Below, piece after piece: positions 42,598 through 51,342 of a stretch of DNA of 64,000 bases. The position numbers and the translations under genes were made by a program. The notes under the pieces are model-generated. The model did not search any database, was not told the DNA's origin, and saw only the letters and a program-made list of their open reading frames with translations. Position 1 is the first letter of the stretch. Each line of letters starts with the position of its first letter. Source of the DNA: Micromonospora fulviviridis (GTDB lineage Bacteria > Actinomycetota > Actinomycetes > Mycobacteriales > Micromonosporaceae); contig NZ_BMRA01000002.1 of NCBI RefSeq assembly GCF_014648395.1, positions 496,001 through 560,000 of the forward strand, in the 5' to 3' direction.

Positions 42598-42799
42598 TCG
42601 CGTCGTCCCCCTCGGTAGCGAAGTACCCGCCGACCTTACCGACGGCGACCGCACAATCGCCGGATATCCACGGCAAGCACCTGAAGGACCGCGGAAGGGC
42701 CGCCGGCCCGCCGGAAGATCCGGGCGACCATTCCGGCTCGGCGTGTCTGGCGCCACGCCGCGACGCGGAACGGTCGACGGACCGGCGGGCGGGCGCAGG

Positions 42800-43528
42800 T
42801 CAGGACTTCGCGGCGGTCTCCCGGCGGGTACGCAGGAAGGCCAGCCCGCCGAGGACCAGGCCGGCCAGGCCGGCGACCAGACCGGCCACACCGAACGCGG
42901 TGGCCGCGCCGGTGTCGGCGTCGTCATCGTCGTCGTCCGCGGCGGCCGCCGGGGCGCTCGCGGCCGGCGACGCGGACGCCGAGGCGGCGGTGAGGGTGAG
43001 CACCGGGGCCGGGTTCTCCGGCTCCTCCCCGCCCGGGGTGGGCTCCTCGATCCAGCGGGAGACGTTGCCGTCCGAGTAGGTCTGGAGCACCTTGAACACC
43101 ATCCGGTCCGCCTGCGGCAGCGGGCCCATCGACACCGGGAACTCCTGGAACTCGCCCGGCTTGACCCCGCCGTTCGGCGCCGCCGTCCAGGTGAGCTTGG
43201 AGACGGCCTCGGTGAGCTGGCTGCCGTGCACCTCGATCGGCGGGTCGACCTTGCGCTTCTCCACCGCCACCGTCCAGCCGGGCACCGGCATGGTGGAGAC
43301 CGAGCCGACCGGGGCGTTCTCCGGCAGGTTCACCTCGACCTTGGTGGTCGACGCCGTGTCGCTCTCGTTCGGCACCCGGAAGGCGAAGCGGCCGTAGCCG
43401 CCCTGCGTGGCCTCCTTCGGGTTGACGGTGACGTGCGCCGAAGCCGGCCCGGCCAGGCCGAGCACGGCCGTGGCCACGGCGGCGAGGGTGAGCGCGGCGG
43501 CGGTTGCGGGACGCCGGAGACGGATCAT
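42800..43528 (-). CDS. YcnI-like copper-associated secreted protein (DUF1775)
   Basis: A 242-residue protein with a signal peptide ending GPASA, which leaves a mature N-terminal HVTVNPKEATQGGYGRFAFRVPNES. The N-terminal His is the known copper brace position of YcnI. MPVPGWTVAVEKRK and VSRWIEEPTPGGEEPENPAPVL complete the domain. An Ala/Asp-rich linker (DDDDDD) and one C-terminal helix anchor it in the membrane. It lies 16 bases after the CopC-CopD gene, in one operon. Confidence 0.92.
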   Translation of the reverse strand: MIRLRRPATAAALTLAAVATAVLGLAGPASAHVTVNPKEATQGGYGRFAFRVPNESDTASTTKVEVNLPENAPVGSVSTMPVPGWTVAVEKRKVDPPIEVHGSQLTEAVSKLTWTAAPNGGVKPGEFQEFPVSMGPLPQADRMVFKVLQTYSDGNVSRWIEEPTPGGEEPENPAPVLTLTAASASASPAASAPAAAADDDDDDADTGAATAFGVAGLVAGLAGLVLGGLAFLRTRRETAAKS

Positions 43529-43544
43529 GTGGGCGAGCCTTCCG

Positions 43545-45227
43545 TTACTTGACGGGCACGGTGGCGGTCACCGTGGCCTGGTCGATCTCGGACGTACGGA
43601 CGGTGAAGCGCAGCTGCCACTGCCCCGCCGCCGGGAGGCTGATCTCACCGGTGGCGTGGTTGTCGGTCAGCGGCAGCAGCGGGATCGTGATCGGCTCGAT
43701 GCCGGCCGAGGGCAGCGCGGCGGTGGCCTTCCACTCCTGCACCGGCTGGGGCCGGTTGTCCTTCGTGTACGCGTAGAGGTGCAGCGAGTTGTTGCCGGTC
43801 TCGGCCGGATCCAGCTCGACCTGGAGCGAGTAGATCGGGCTGCTCAGCGTGGTGGAGAAGTAGCCGGCCGGGGTGCCGGCCACGTCGGCCGAGGCGGTCC
43901 GGGCCGGGGTGGTCTGCACGAGCGTCGCCGAGACGCCCAGCACCACCGCGGTGATCGCCAGCTCGGCCAGCACCGCCCGCCGCATCGACCCCGGGCACCC
44001 CGCGGCGGTGCGCCGCCGGACCAGCGCCCGGGAGTACGCCGCCACCCCGATCACCAGCGCGAACAGCACGATCTTGGCGAGCAGCAGCCGCCCGTACGTG
44101 GTGTCGACAAGCGCCTTCGGGGTCGCCACCTCGATCAGCCCCTGCACGGTGCCGGCGAGCAGCAGCGCGGCCACGGCCAGCGCCGCCCAGCGGGACCAGA
44201 TCGGCAGGATCGCGTCCAGCTCCCGCTCGTCGGCCCGGCGCAGCAGGAAGACCGCGAGCATCACGAGGCCGCCCAGCCAGACGGCCATGCTGCCCAGGTG
44301 CACGGCGTCCACCACCACCGACACGGCGGGCGCGGGCGACGCGGCCGGGTGCCCGGCGAGGGGCCAGGTGAACAGCGCCGCCCCGCCCAGGATGGCCAGG
44401 ATGAGCCCGTCGGTGCGGCCGACCGGGCCGGCGAAGAGCGGGCGGAGCAGGAACGCCGCCGCGGCGAGCAGGCCGAGCCGGACCAGGTGGGCGGTGCCGT
44501 ACGTGCTGCCCAGCACGTCGCCGAAGCCGGAGCCGGAGACGTCGAACAGGCCGCCGCCGTTGGTGTAGGGCACCTGGAGCCACAGCTCGGCGAGGGTGGC
44601 CACGGCCAGCAGGCCCAGCCCCGACCAGGCCAGCCGGGCGGGGCCGCGCCGGGACAGCCGGCGCGGCCAGAGCGCGGCCAGCACCAGGGCCGGGCCGACG
44701 AGCAGCAGCAGCCCGGCGTAGCCCAGGTACTTGGCCACCTTGACGGCGTTGCCCACCACCGGGTTCGCCCGGGTGTCCGTGCCGGTGTCGGTCGGTGGCG
44801 TGGACGGCGCGCCGACCGAGTAGGTGAACGCCCCGGAGACCGGGTGGCTGTCGGCCGAGATCACCCGGTAGCTGACCAGGTAGGTGCCGCGCGCGCCGGA
44901 CGGGTCCACCGGGATGGTGACCACCGAGCCCTTGAAGGTGGGCTCACCCCGGTCGGCCCGGGAGCCGTCGGGCGCGATCACCCGGATCTTGTCGGGGACC
45001 TTCCGGACCCCCTCGCTGAAGGTGATCACCACCTCGGCGGGCGCGCTGGGCACCACGGCCGAGGCGGCGGGGCTGCTGCTCACCAGCACCGCATGGGCGC
45101 TGGCCGGGGTGGCCGGGGCCAGCAGGAGGGCGACGAGGGTGACCAGCAGTCCGGCGGCGGCCCCCAGCCGGGCGACCCGGCGACGGTCGGCGCCGGCCAC
45201 GGGGCGGCGGCGTACGGCAGCAGTCAT
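43545..45227 (-). CDS. CopC-CopD fusion, copper resistance/uptake membrane protein
   Basis: A 560-residue protein. After a signal peptide (LLVTLVALLLAPATPASA), a CopC beta-barrel (AHAVLVSSSPAASAVVPSAPAEVVITFSEGV, ending RVISADSHPVSGAFTYSV) places His at the usual copper ligands. Eight or so membrane helices of the CopD type follow (VVVDAVHLGSMAVWLGGLVML). A final outside beta domain of about 120 residues resembles YtkA-like. ATG 45227 is preferred (GGGAAG about 10 bases upstream) over ATG 45236. It probably moves or senses copper at the membrane. Confidence 0.92.
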   Translation of the reverse strand: MTAAVRRRPVAGADRRRVARLGAAAGLLVTLVALLLAPATPASAHAVLVSSSPAASAVVPSAPAEVVITFSEGVRKVPDKIRVIAPDGSRADRGEPTFKGSVVTIPVDPSGARGTYLVSYRVISADSHPVSGAFTYSVGAPSTPPTDTGTDTRANPVVGNAVKVAKYLGYAGLLLLVGPALVLAALWPRRLSRRGPARLAWSGLGLLAVATLAELWLQVPYTNGGGLFDVSGSGFGDVLGSTYGTAHLVRLGLLAAAAFLLRPLFAGPVGRTDGLILAILGGAALFTWPLAGHPAASPAPAVSVVVDAVHLGSMAVWLGGLVMLAVFLLRRADERELDAILPIWSRWAALAVAALLLAGTVQGLIEVATPKALVDTTYGRLLLAKIVLFALVIGVAAYSRALVRRRTAAGCPGSMRRAVLAELAITAVVLGVSATLVQTTPARTASADVAGTPAGYFSTTLSSPIYSLQVELDPAETGNNSLHLYAYTKDNRPQPVQEWKATAALPSAGIEPITIPLLPLTDNHATGEISLPAAGQWQLRFTVRTSEIDQATVTATVPVK

Positions 45228-45425
45228 GACCGTCATGCTTCCCGAACCGTGCGGCGCCCGGCGACCCGACCTCATCCGCGTCCCGGCGCCATGGACGGCC
45301 GCCCGGCGCGGACCGGCCGGGCGGGATGGCCCACCGGCGGGGCCTGCGGGGCCGCCCCGGCCGGCCGGACGGAGCGCGCCGCACGCACGTCGTCGCAGTT
45401 CACGAGAAGGTAGTCGGCGGGCCGG

Positions 45426-45440
45426 CGGGAAAAGTTCCCG
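45426..45440. promoter_or_regulatory. Palindrome in the copCD/sigC gap
   Basis: CGGGAA-AAG-TTCCCG, 6-bp arms with 3-base centre, 72 bases before sigC and about 200 before copCD. It could be an operator for either direction. The rest of the 284-base gap shows no clear element. Confidence 0.4.
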
Positions 45441-45511
45441 GCGTGGGCCGGACCACGGAATGGGCCGAAGGACCCTGTCGGGCACCCGTACGCCGCGTAA
45501 CCTCGTCTGTC

Positions 45512-46099
45512 GTGATCCCCGCCCCGCGCGACACCTCCGCCGGCCGCCCCGCGGCGGCCCACGAGGCTGCGCGGGACGCCGCGACCGACTGCGCGCTGGC
45601 CGCCCGCGACGGCGACCCGGCCGCCCAGGCCGCCTTCGTCCGGGCCACCCAGGCCGAGGTGTGGCGCTTCGCCGCCGCCCTGGTCGACCCGGACAGCGCG
45701 GACGACCTCACCCAGGAGACGTACCTGCGGGCGTTCCGGGCGCTGCCCGGCTTCGAAGGGCGGTCCACCGCGCGGACCTGGCTGCTCGGCATCGCCCGGC
45801 GGGCCTGCGCCGACCACCTGCGCACCGTGGTCCGCCGCCGGCGGCTGGACCAGCGGCTCGCCGCGCACGCGGCCGCCGACCGGCCGTACCCGGACCCCGC
45901 CGGGCAGCTCGGCGCCACCGACCTGGTCCGCCGGCTCCCCGCCGAACGGCGCTCCGCGTTCGTGCTCACCCAGCTGCTCGGCCTGTCGTACGCCGAGGCC
46001 GCCGCGGTGGAGGGGGTGCCGGTGGGCACCATCCGCTCCCGGGTGGCCCGGGCCCGCGACGAGCTGGTCGCTGCCGTCGGCGACGCGCTGGCGGGTTGA
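45512..46099 (+). CDS. sigC: ECF sigma factor, SigC-like
   Basis: A 195-residue sigma factor. FVRATQAEVWRFAAALVDPDSADDLTQETYLRAFRALPGFEGRSTARTWLLGIARRACADHLR is region 2. RSAFVLTQLLGLSYAEAAAVEGVPVGTIRSRVARARDELV is region 4. From memory it matches mycobacterial SigC almost block for block, including the phrases SADDLTQET and LTQLLGLSYA. SigC controls copper acquisition in M. tuberculosis. No anti-sigma gene is adjacent. The start is GTG 45512. It heads an operon divergent from the copper genes. Confidence 0.9.
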   Translation: MIPAPRDTSAGRPAAAHEAARDAATDCALAARDGDPAAQAAFVRATQAEVWRFAAALVDPDSADDLTQETYLRAFRALPGFEGRSTARTWLLGIARRACADHLRTVVRRRRLDQRLAAHAAADRPYPDPAGQLGATDLVRRLPAERRSAFVLTQLLGLSYAEAAAVEGVPVGTIRSRVARARDELVAAVGDALAG

Positions 46100-46101
46100 T
46101 C

Positions 46102-46656
46102 GTGGAACTTTCGTCGGAGACGGGCCGTCCAACGACCGTGACCGCATCCCGTACCCGGGCCGCCCGCCGGCCCGCCGTCCGGCCCTGGCTCGGCATCGCG
46201 GCCCGCCTCGGCCTGGCCGCCGTCTGGTTGCTCGCCGGTGGCGCGAAGGTCGACGACCTGGCCGCCTCCGGGCGGGCCGTCAACGCCTACCAGGTGATGC
46301 CGTACGACCTGGCCACCGTGATCGGCGCCGCGCTGCCCTTCGTCGAGCTGGCGCTCGGCGTGCTCCTGCTGGTCGGGCTGGCCACGCGGGTGGTCGCGGG
46401 CGTCTCCGCGGCGCTGCTGCTGGTCTTCGTCACCGGCATCGCCTCGGCCTGGTCCCGCGGCCTGGCCATCGACTGCGGGTGCTTCGGCAGCGGCGGGCAG
46501 CTCGCCGCCGGCCAGGCCCCGAGCTACCTCCCGGAGATCCTCCGGGACCTGGGATTCCTGGTACTGGCCGGATTCCTGCTGATCTGGCCCCGCACCCCGT
46601 TCTCGGTGGACGGCTGGCTGGCGGGCGAAGCACCCGTGGAGGACGTCGATGAGTAG
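46102..46656 (+). CDS. MauE/DoxX-type redox-associated membrane protein
   Basis: A 184-residue protein with four membrane helices, starting GTG 46102, two bases after sigC. GIAARLGLAAVWLLAGGAKV and ALPFVELALGVLLLVGL are typical of MauE, and AIDCGCFGSGG supplies the conserved Cys pair. Members supply reducing power or disulfide exchange for secreted proteins. It overlaps the DsbA-like gene by 8 bases, so both probably serve the same thiol pathway. Confidence 0.9.
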   Translation: MELSSETGRPTTVTASRTRAARRPAVRPWLGIAARLGLAAVWLLAGGAKVDDLAASGRAVNAYQVMPYDLATVIGAALPFVELALGVLLLVGLATRVVAGVSAALLLVFVTGIASAWSRGLAIDCGCFGSGGQLAAGQAPSYLPEILRDLGFLVLAGFLLIWPRTPFSVDGWLAGEAPVEDVDE

Positions 46657-47365
46657 TCGCAAGGGGCGGAAGAACGCGGCCCAGGTGGTCCGCGCCCAGA
46701 TCGCCCGGGAGAAGCGGCGCACCCGTACGATCTGGACCTCCGTCGCCGCAGTGGCGGTGCTCGTGATCGCCGGGTTGATCGGCTGGGCGGTCTACTCCAG
46801 CCAGAAGTCGGAGACCTTCACCACCCCGCCCGGCGCCAACCCGCCCGGCACCGCCATCGTCCTCGGCCAGGGCCCGGTCACCGTCGACCTCTACGAGGAC
46901 TACCTCTGCCCGGTCTGCAAGCAGTTCCAGCAGACCAGCGGCGAGACGCTCAACCAGCTGATCAGCGAGGGCAAGATCCGGGTGAACTTCCACCCGGTGG
47001 CCTTCCTCAACCGCTTCTCCACCACCGAGTACTCCACCCGCTCCTCGGCCGCCGCGGGCTGCGCCGCGCAGGGCGGCAAGTTCAAGGAGTTCACCGACCA
47101 GCTCTTCGCCCGGCAACCGGCCGAGGGCAGCGCCGGGCTCAGCGACGACGAGCTGATCGACATCGGCGCCGGCGTCGGGCTGAACCGGGACGACTTCGGC
47201 TCCTGCGTCAACGACGGCAAGTACAAGGGGTGGACCGAGCACGTCACCGACGACGCCAGCAAGTCCGGCGTGACCGGCACACCGACCATCCGAGTGAACG
47301 GCAAGGACGTCGCGGACCGCTCTCCGGAGGGGATCAGGGCGGCCGTGGAGGCGGCCGGCAAGTGA
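46649..47365 (+). CDS. DsbA-family thioredoxin-fold membrane-anchored protein
   Basis: A 238-residue protein with a cytoplasmic basic N-terminus, one helix (WTSVAAVAVLVIAGLIGWAVYS) and an outside thioredoxin-type domain. The active site Cys87-Pro-Val-Cys90 lies in DLYEDYLCPVCKQFQQ, and cis-Pro is in SGVTGTPTIRVNG. Two more Cys (AAGCAAQ, GSCVN) may form a structural bond. It probably exchanges disulfides in copper proteins, with MauE as electron partner. Confidence 0.93.
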   Translation: MSSRKGRKNAAQVVRAQIAREKRRTRTIWTSVAAVAVLVIAGLIGWAVYSSQKSETFTTPPGANPPGTAIVLGQGPVTVDLYEDYLCPVCKQFQQTSGETLNQLISEGKIRVNFHPVAFLNRFSTTEYSTRSSAAAGCAAQGGKFKEFTDQLFARQPAEGSAGLSDDELIDIGAGVGLNRDDFGSCVNDGKYKGWTEHVTDDASKSGVTGTPTIRVNGKDVADRSPEGIRAAVEAAGK

Positions 47366-48450
47366 TCCCCGCACCGCTGCGGCGGGCCGGCCTGGTGGTC
47401 ACCGCCGCGCTCGCCGCGCTCCTCGCCCTCGCCACTCCGGCCTCCGCGCACGGCGGGGACGCCCCGGCCGGCACCGACTACCGGGCCGAGGTCACCGGGA
47501 TCGGCCCCGCCCGGCCCGGGCTCACCGCCCGGATGGTCGAGGCCGGCGCCCGGCTGGAGCTGACCAACCGCACCGGGGCCGACATCGAGGTACTCGGCTA
47601 CTCCGGCGAGCCGTACCTGCGGATCGGCTCCGGCGGGGTGTACGAGAACAGCCGCTCCCCCGCCACCTACCTGAACCGCACCCTCGCCGGGGACACCCCG
47701 CTGCCGCCGGAGGCCGACCCCGCGGCCGCGCCGGCCTGGCGGCGGATCTCCGACGGCCCGACCGCCCGCTGGCACGACCAGCGGACCCTCTGGCTGGAGT
47801 CGGAACCGCCCGCCCAGGTGGCCGCCGACCCGGGCCGTGAGCAGCGGGTCCGCGACTGGGTGGTGCCGCTTCGCGCCGGCACCGCGACGGTCGAGGTGCG
47901 CGGCACCCTGGACTGGGTGCCGCCGCCGGACGCGTACCCCTGGTGGGTGGCGGCCACCCTCGGCTTCCTGGTCATCGGCGCGGCCGGGCTGGTCCCGGCC
48001 GGCACCGCCACCGGTGTCCGCGCGCTGCGCGGGGTCGGCGCGCTGCTCGCCCTGGGCGGGGCGGCGGCCGTGGCGTTCACCGTCGGCAAGGCCGTGGACA
48101 CCGGCGCGGCCGGGGCCGGCGGGGTGCTGCTCGAACTGCTCACCGGTCAGCTGTGGACGTTGCTCACCGGGCTCGGTGCGCTCGCCGCCGGCGGGTACGC
48201 CCTGGCCCGCCGCCCCGCCGCCGACTTCGCGCTGGCACTGGCGGGCGCCTGCCTGACCCTGTTCGTCGGGATCGCGAACGTGGCCGTCCTGTCCCGTTCG
48301 GTGCCCCCGGTGGCCGGCCCACCCGGCCTCACCCGCGTGCTGGTCACCGTGGCCCTGGCCGCGGGCGCCGGCGCGGTGGCCGCCGGCCTGCTCCGCCTGC
48401 GCACCGCCTCGCGAGCGGCCCTGCACACCAGGGCGGCCCCGGTCCGCTGA
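47362..48450 (+). CDS. Secreted/membrane protein of copper operon, unknown function
   Basis: A 362-residue protein with a signal peptide (PASAHGGDAPAG, mature His-rich start). An outside domain of about 170 residues follows (ARMVEAGARLELTNRTGADIEVLGYSGEPYLRIGSGGVYENSRSPATYLNRT), then about five membrane helices. Start GTG 47362 overlaps the DsbA-like stop. The mature N-terminal HGG near the cleavage site recalls copper-binding termini, but this is inference. Similar proteins are found in actinobacterial copper loci. Confidence 0.75.
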   Translation: MIPAPLRRAGLVVTAALAALLALATPASAHGGDAPAGTDYRAEVTGIGPARPGLTARMVEAGARLELTNRTGADIEVLGYSGEPYLRIGSGGVYENSRSPATYLNRTLAGDTPLPPEADPAAAPAWRRISDGPTARWHDQRTLWLESEPPAQVAADPGREQRVRDWVVPLRAGTATVEVRGTLDWVPPPDAYPWWVAATLGFLVIGAAGLVPAGTATGVRALRGVGALLALGGAAAVAFTVGKAVDTGAAGAGGVLLELLTGQLWTLLTGLGALAAGGYALARRPAADFALALAGACLTLFVGIANVAVLSRSVPPVAGPPGLTRVLVTVALAAGAGAVAAGLLRLRTASRAALHTRAAPVR

Positions 48451-48509
48451 CCCCTCTCGCGATCGTGCGGTTGCGGCCCCGTGCGGGCCGGAAGTGCACG
48501 TTCGCGGGG

Positions 48510-49271
48510 TCAGGAGCGGCGGGGAGCGAAGCCGTACGGCAGCTCCAGGCGGTGCTGCGCCAGCAGCGCCTCGTCGGAGAGCAGCTCCAGCGTGGGAGCG
48601 TCGGCGACGATGCGGCCCGCGTCCAGGATCACCGCGCGGTCGCAGAGCTCCGCCGCGTACGGCAGGTCGTGCGTGACCATGAGCAGGGTCACCGGGAGGC
48701 CGCGCAGGATCTCCGCCAGCTCCCGGCGAGCGGCCGGATCGAGGTTGGACGACGGCTCGTCCAGCACCAGGATCTCCGGGCGCATGGCGAGCACGGTGGC
48801 CACCGCCACCCGGCGGCGCTGCCCGAAGGAGAGGTGGTGCGGCGCCCGGTCCCGGTGCTCGCCCATCCCCACGGCGGCGAGCGCCTCGTCCACCCGGGCA
48901 GCCAGCTCCGCCCCGCGCAGCCCCAGGTTGGCCGGCCCGAACGCCACGTCCTCGGCGACGGTGGGCAGGAAGAGCTGGTCGTCCGGGTCCTGGAAGACGA
49001 TGCCCACCCGGCGGCGGATCTCGGCCAGGGTGTCCCGGTCCCGGCTCACCGCCAGGCCGCCGACGCTGACCGTCCCCTCGGTCGGGGTGAGGATGCCGTT
49101 GAGGTGCAGCACCAGGGTGGTCTTGCCGGCGCCGTTCGGCCCGAGCAGCGCCACCCGGTCGCCGCGCGGCACGGTCAGGTCCACCCCGTGCAGGGCGACG
49201 TGACCGTCCGGGTACGCGTACCGGACGCCACGGACGTCCAGGGAGGGCGGCTGCTGCACGTACCCGATCAT
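48510..49271 (-). CDS. cbiO: Cobalt/nickel ECF transporter ATPase
   Basis: A 253-residue ATP-binding subunit: Walker A GPNGAGKTTLVLHLNGIL, Q-loop VFQDPDDQLFLPTVAEDVAFGPANLGL (the phrase PDDQLF is typical of CbiO), signature HLSFGQRRRVAVATVLA, Walker B ILVLDEPSSNLDP and H-loop MVTHDLPYAAEL. It energises metal uptake with CbiM and CbiQ. It overlaps the cbiQ stop by four bases. It is the last gene of the operon. Confidence 0.94.
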   Translation of the reverse strand: MIGYVQQPPSLDVRGVRYAYPDGHVALHGVDLTVPRGDRVALLGPNGAGKTTLVLHLNGILTPTEGTVSVGGLAVSRDRDTLAEIRRRVGIVFQDPDDQLFLPTVAEDVAFGPANLGLRGAELAARVDEALAAVGMGEHRDRAPHHLSFGQRRRVAVATVLAMRPEILVLDEPSSNLDPAARRELAEILRGLPVTLLMVTHDLPYAAELCDRAVILDAGRIVADAPTLELLSDEALLAQHRLELPYGFAPRRS

Positions 49272-50038
49272 GTCAGGACGAGCGCGACGGCGGCGATGGA
49301 GGCCGCGATCACCGGCACCGTCGCGGCGGCCGCCCACTGGCCGGCGGTGGCCGCGCCCGCGCCCTGCCACACCGCCGGCATCCGGCCGGTGTAGCCGCGG
49401 GAGACCATGGCCAGGTAGACCCGCTCGCCCCGCTCGAAGGCACGCAGGAAAAGCGCGCCCACGCCGGCGGCGAAACCGCGCAGCTGCCAGAGGAAGCGCG
49501 GGTCGTCGCCCCGGGACACCCGGGCCACCCGCATCCGCCGGGCCTCCCCCACCAGCACGTCGAGGTAGCGCAGCATGAAGGTGGCGATCTGGGTGAGGAT
49601 CTGCGGGCAGCGCAGCCGGTCCAGGCCGACGATGAGGTCCCGCGTCGTCGTGGTCGCCGCCAGCAGGAGCGACGCGAGTACGCCGAGCGTGCCCTTGGCC
49701 AGGATGTTCCACGCGCCGTGCAGCCCGTCGACGGAGAGGCTCAGCCCGGCCACCTCGACCCGCTCCCCGGTGCCGAAGAACGGCAGCGCGAACGCGAACA
49801 GCACGAACGGCAGCTCGATCAGCGCCCGGCCGAGCAGCCAGCGCGGCCCCACCCGGGCCAGCGCCGCCACGGCGCCGACCAGCAGGGCGTAGCCGCCGAA
49901 GGCCCAGTACGCCTCCCGGGGCGTGGCGACCACCGCGACGGTGAACAGCACCATCGCGACGATCTTCACCTCCGGCGGGAGGCGGTGCACCCGGGAGGAC
50001 GACTCGCGGTAGAGCACGTGGGCGTGACCGGCACCCAT
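49268..50038 (-). CDS. cbiQ: Cobalt/nickel ECF transporter transmembrane protein
   Basis: A 256-residue T-component with about six helices. RLPPEVKIVAMVLFTVAVVATP opens the family pattern. The two coupling-helix motifs appear as LVGEARRMRVARVSRGDD and ERGERVYLAMVSRGYTGRMP, each with the A-R-x-S-R-G or M-x-S-R-G core that docks to CbiO. It lies 7 bases after the CbiN-like gene. Confidence 0.94.
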   Translation of the reverse strand: MGAGHAHVLYRESSSRVHRLPPEVKIVAMVLFTVAVVATPREAYWAFGGYALLVGAVAALARVGPRWLLGRALIELPFVLFAFALPFFGTGERVEVAGLSLSVDGLHGAWNILAKGTLGVLASLLLAATTTTRDLIVGLDRLRCPQILTQIATFMLRYLDVLVGEARRMRVARVSRGDDPRFLWQLRGFAAGVGALFLRAFERGERVYLAMVSRGYTGRMPAVWQGAGAATAGQWAAAATVPVIAASIAAVALVLT

Positions 50039-50045
50039 CGGGGGC

Positions 50046-50504
50046 TCAGCGGGTGCCGGCGGCGCGCGCCGGACGCTCGTCGCCGGCGCGCCCGCTGCCG
50101 GGGCCGGCCTGGTCGCTCGCCGGCCCGGCCGTCGCTCCGGTCCCCGGGACGGTGGCCGAGCCGGTCGCCGGGCCGCGGCGGCGGGCCAGCCAGAACAGGC
50201 CGCCGCCGAGGGCGAAGGTGAGCAGCACGCCCAGCACGCCGGACAGGCCGGTGGAGAGGAAGCCGTTGCTCACCCCCCGCACGCCGTAGTCGGCGAGCGG
50301 GCTGTCGGCCAGCTCGTGGTCCTTCGCCTGCTGGGCCGGGCAGCTGCCGCCGGTGATCTCGCCGTCGGCGTTCACCGTGCAGCCCTTGAGCAGCGACGAG
50401 TCGAGCCCGTCCGGGTGCGCCGAGGCGTAGTTGCTCACCACGCCGGCCAGCAGCAGGGCGACCAGCAGGCCGCCGAGGACGAACGGCCAGGGACGCTTGC
50501 TCAT
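50046..50504 (-). CDS. PDGLE-domain protein (CbiN-like) of metal transporter
   Basis: A 152-residue protein with two membrane helices. AGVVSNYASAHPDGLDSSL contains the PDGL(E) motif, here PDGLD. ADYGVRGVSNGFLSTGLSGVLGVLLTFALGGGLFWLARR is the second half. Such proteins accompany CbiM in Co/Ni transporters and stabilise metal loading. The outside loop has two Cys. The long Pro/Ala-rich tail is not conserved. It overlaps cbiM by four bases. Confidence 0.9.
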   Translation of the reverse strand: MSKRPWPFVLGGLLVALLLAGVVSNYASAHPDGLDSSLLKGCTVNADGEITGGSCPAQQAKDHELADSPLADYGVRGVSNGFLSTGLSGVLGVLLTFALGGGLFWLARRRGPATGSATVPGTGATAGPASDQAGPGSGRAGDERPARAAGTR

Positions 50505-51205
50505 CGGGCACCTCCGGCGACCGGGACGGCGGGAGCCGGCACGGCCGGCTTCAGGGCGCGCAGGGCGTACACCAGATCGGGGCGGACCTTGGCGACGGTG
50601 ACCACGGTGGTCGCGGTGATCAGGCCCTCGCCGATGCCGATCAGCAGGTGGACGCCGGCCATCGTGCCGGCCAGCCCGGTGAGGTTGCCGCCCAGGTCGG
50701 TGGTGCCGCCGAGCCAGTACTGGAGCACGAAGCCCTGGGACGCCACCACGACGCTGACCAGCGCGGAGACGAAGGCGGTGACGGCGAGCCCGGTCGGGGT
50801 GCGCGGGAGGACCCGCAGCAGCAGCGCGATCAGCACGTACGCGGCGGCGGTGCCGAGCAGCGCCATGTTGGTGATGTTGAGGCCGAGCATGGCCACCCCG
50901 CCGTCGCCGAAGACCAGCGCCTGCACGACCAGCACCACGGCGACGCAGAGCGCGCCGACCCACGGGCCGACCAGCATCGCGGCGAGGGCGCCACCGAGCA
51001 GGTGGCCGCTGACCCCGGCCGTGAAGATCGGGAAGTTGAGCATCTGCACGGCGAAGATGAACGCGGCCACCAGGCCGGCCATCGGGGCCAGCCGGTCGTC
51101 GAGGTCACGGCGCCCACGCAGCACGCAGAAGGTGAGCACGGCCAGCGCGAGGGCCGCGAACACCGCGGCGACGGGACCGTCGATGATCCCGTTGGAGATG
51201 TGCAT
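50501..51205 (-). CDS. cbiM: Cobalt/nickel ECF transporter substrate-binding component
   Basis: A 234-residue S-component starting MHISNGIIDGPVAAVFAALAL. In this family the free N-terminal Met and His2 bind the metal, so I chose ATG 51205 although a GTG start five codons upstream is open. Further ligands lie in SGHLLGGALAAMLVGPW (His) and AGVHLLIGIGEGLITA. It takes up Ni2+ or Co2+. A Nur-like box upstream favours nickel. Confidence 0.94.
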   Translation of the reverse strand: MHISNGIIDGPVAAVFAALALAVLTFCVLRGRRDLDDRLAPMAGLVAAFIFAVQMLNFPIFTAGVSGHLLGGALAAMLVGPWVGALCVAVVLVVQALVFGDGGVAMLGLNITNMALLGTAAAYVLIALLLRVLPRTPTGLAVTAFVSALVSVVVASQGFVLQYWLGGTTDLGGNLTGLAGTMAGVHLLIGIGEGLITATTVVTVAKVRPDLVYALRALKPAVPAPAVPVAGGAR

Positions 51206-51246
51206 CGCCAGGGTTTCCACCCGCTGAGCTTATTTGCGCACGGTCG

Positions 51247-51269
51247 TTGTTGCCAATCCATTGCAACAA
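51247..51269. promoter_or_regulatory. Nur-like nickel regulator box upstream of cbiM
   Basis: TTGTTGC (51247-51253) and GCAACAA (51263-51269) form a perfect inverted repeat with a 9-base centre. Within it, TTGCCA-N5-TTGCAA fits the Nur box tTGCaa-N5-ttGCAA described in Streptomyces. It lies 42 bases upstream of the cbiM start, so nickel-dependent repression is likely. Confidence 0.65.
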
Positions 51270-51342
51270 GCCATGGTGATCATCACGCGAGCGGCGCGTC
51301 GCCACCCGCGCCGGACCCGACGGCGGCGGTATCGTCAGCGCC

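Noticed and set aside
43407..45413. A 668-residue plus-strand frame opposite CopC-CopD
   Set aside because: Low-complexity antisense translation; the minus-strand protein has signal peptide, copper ligands and membrane helices.
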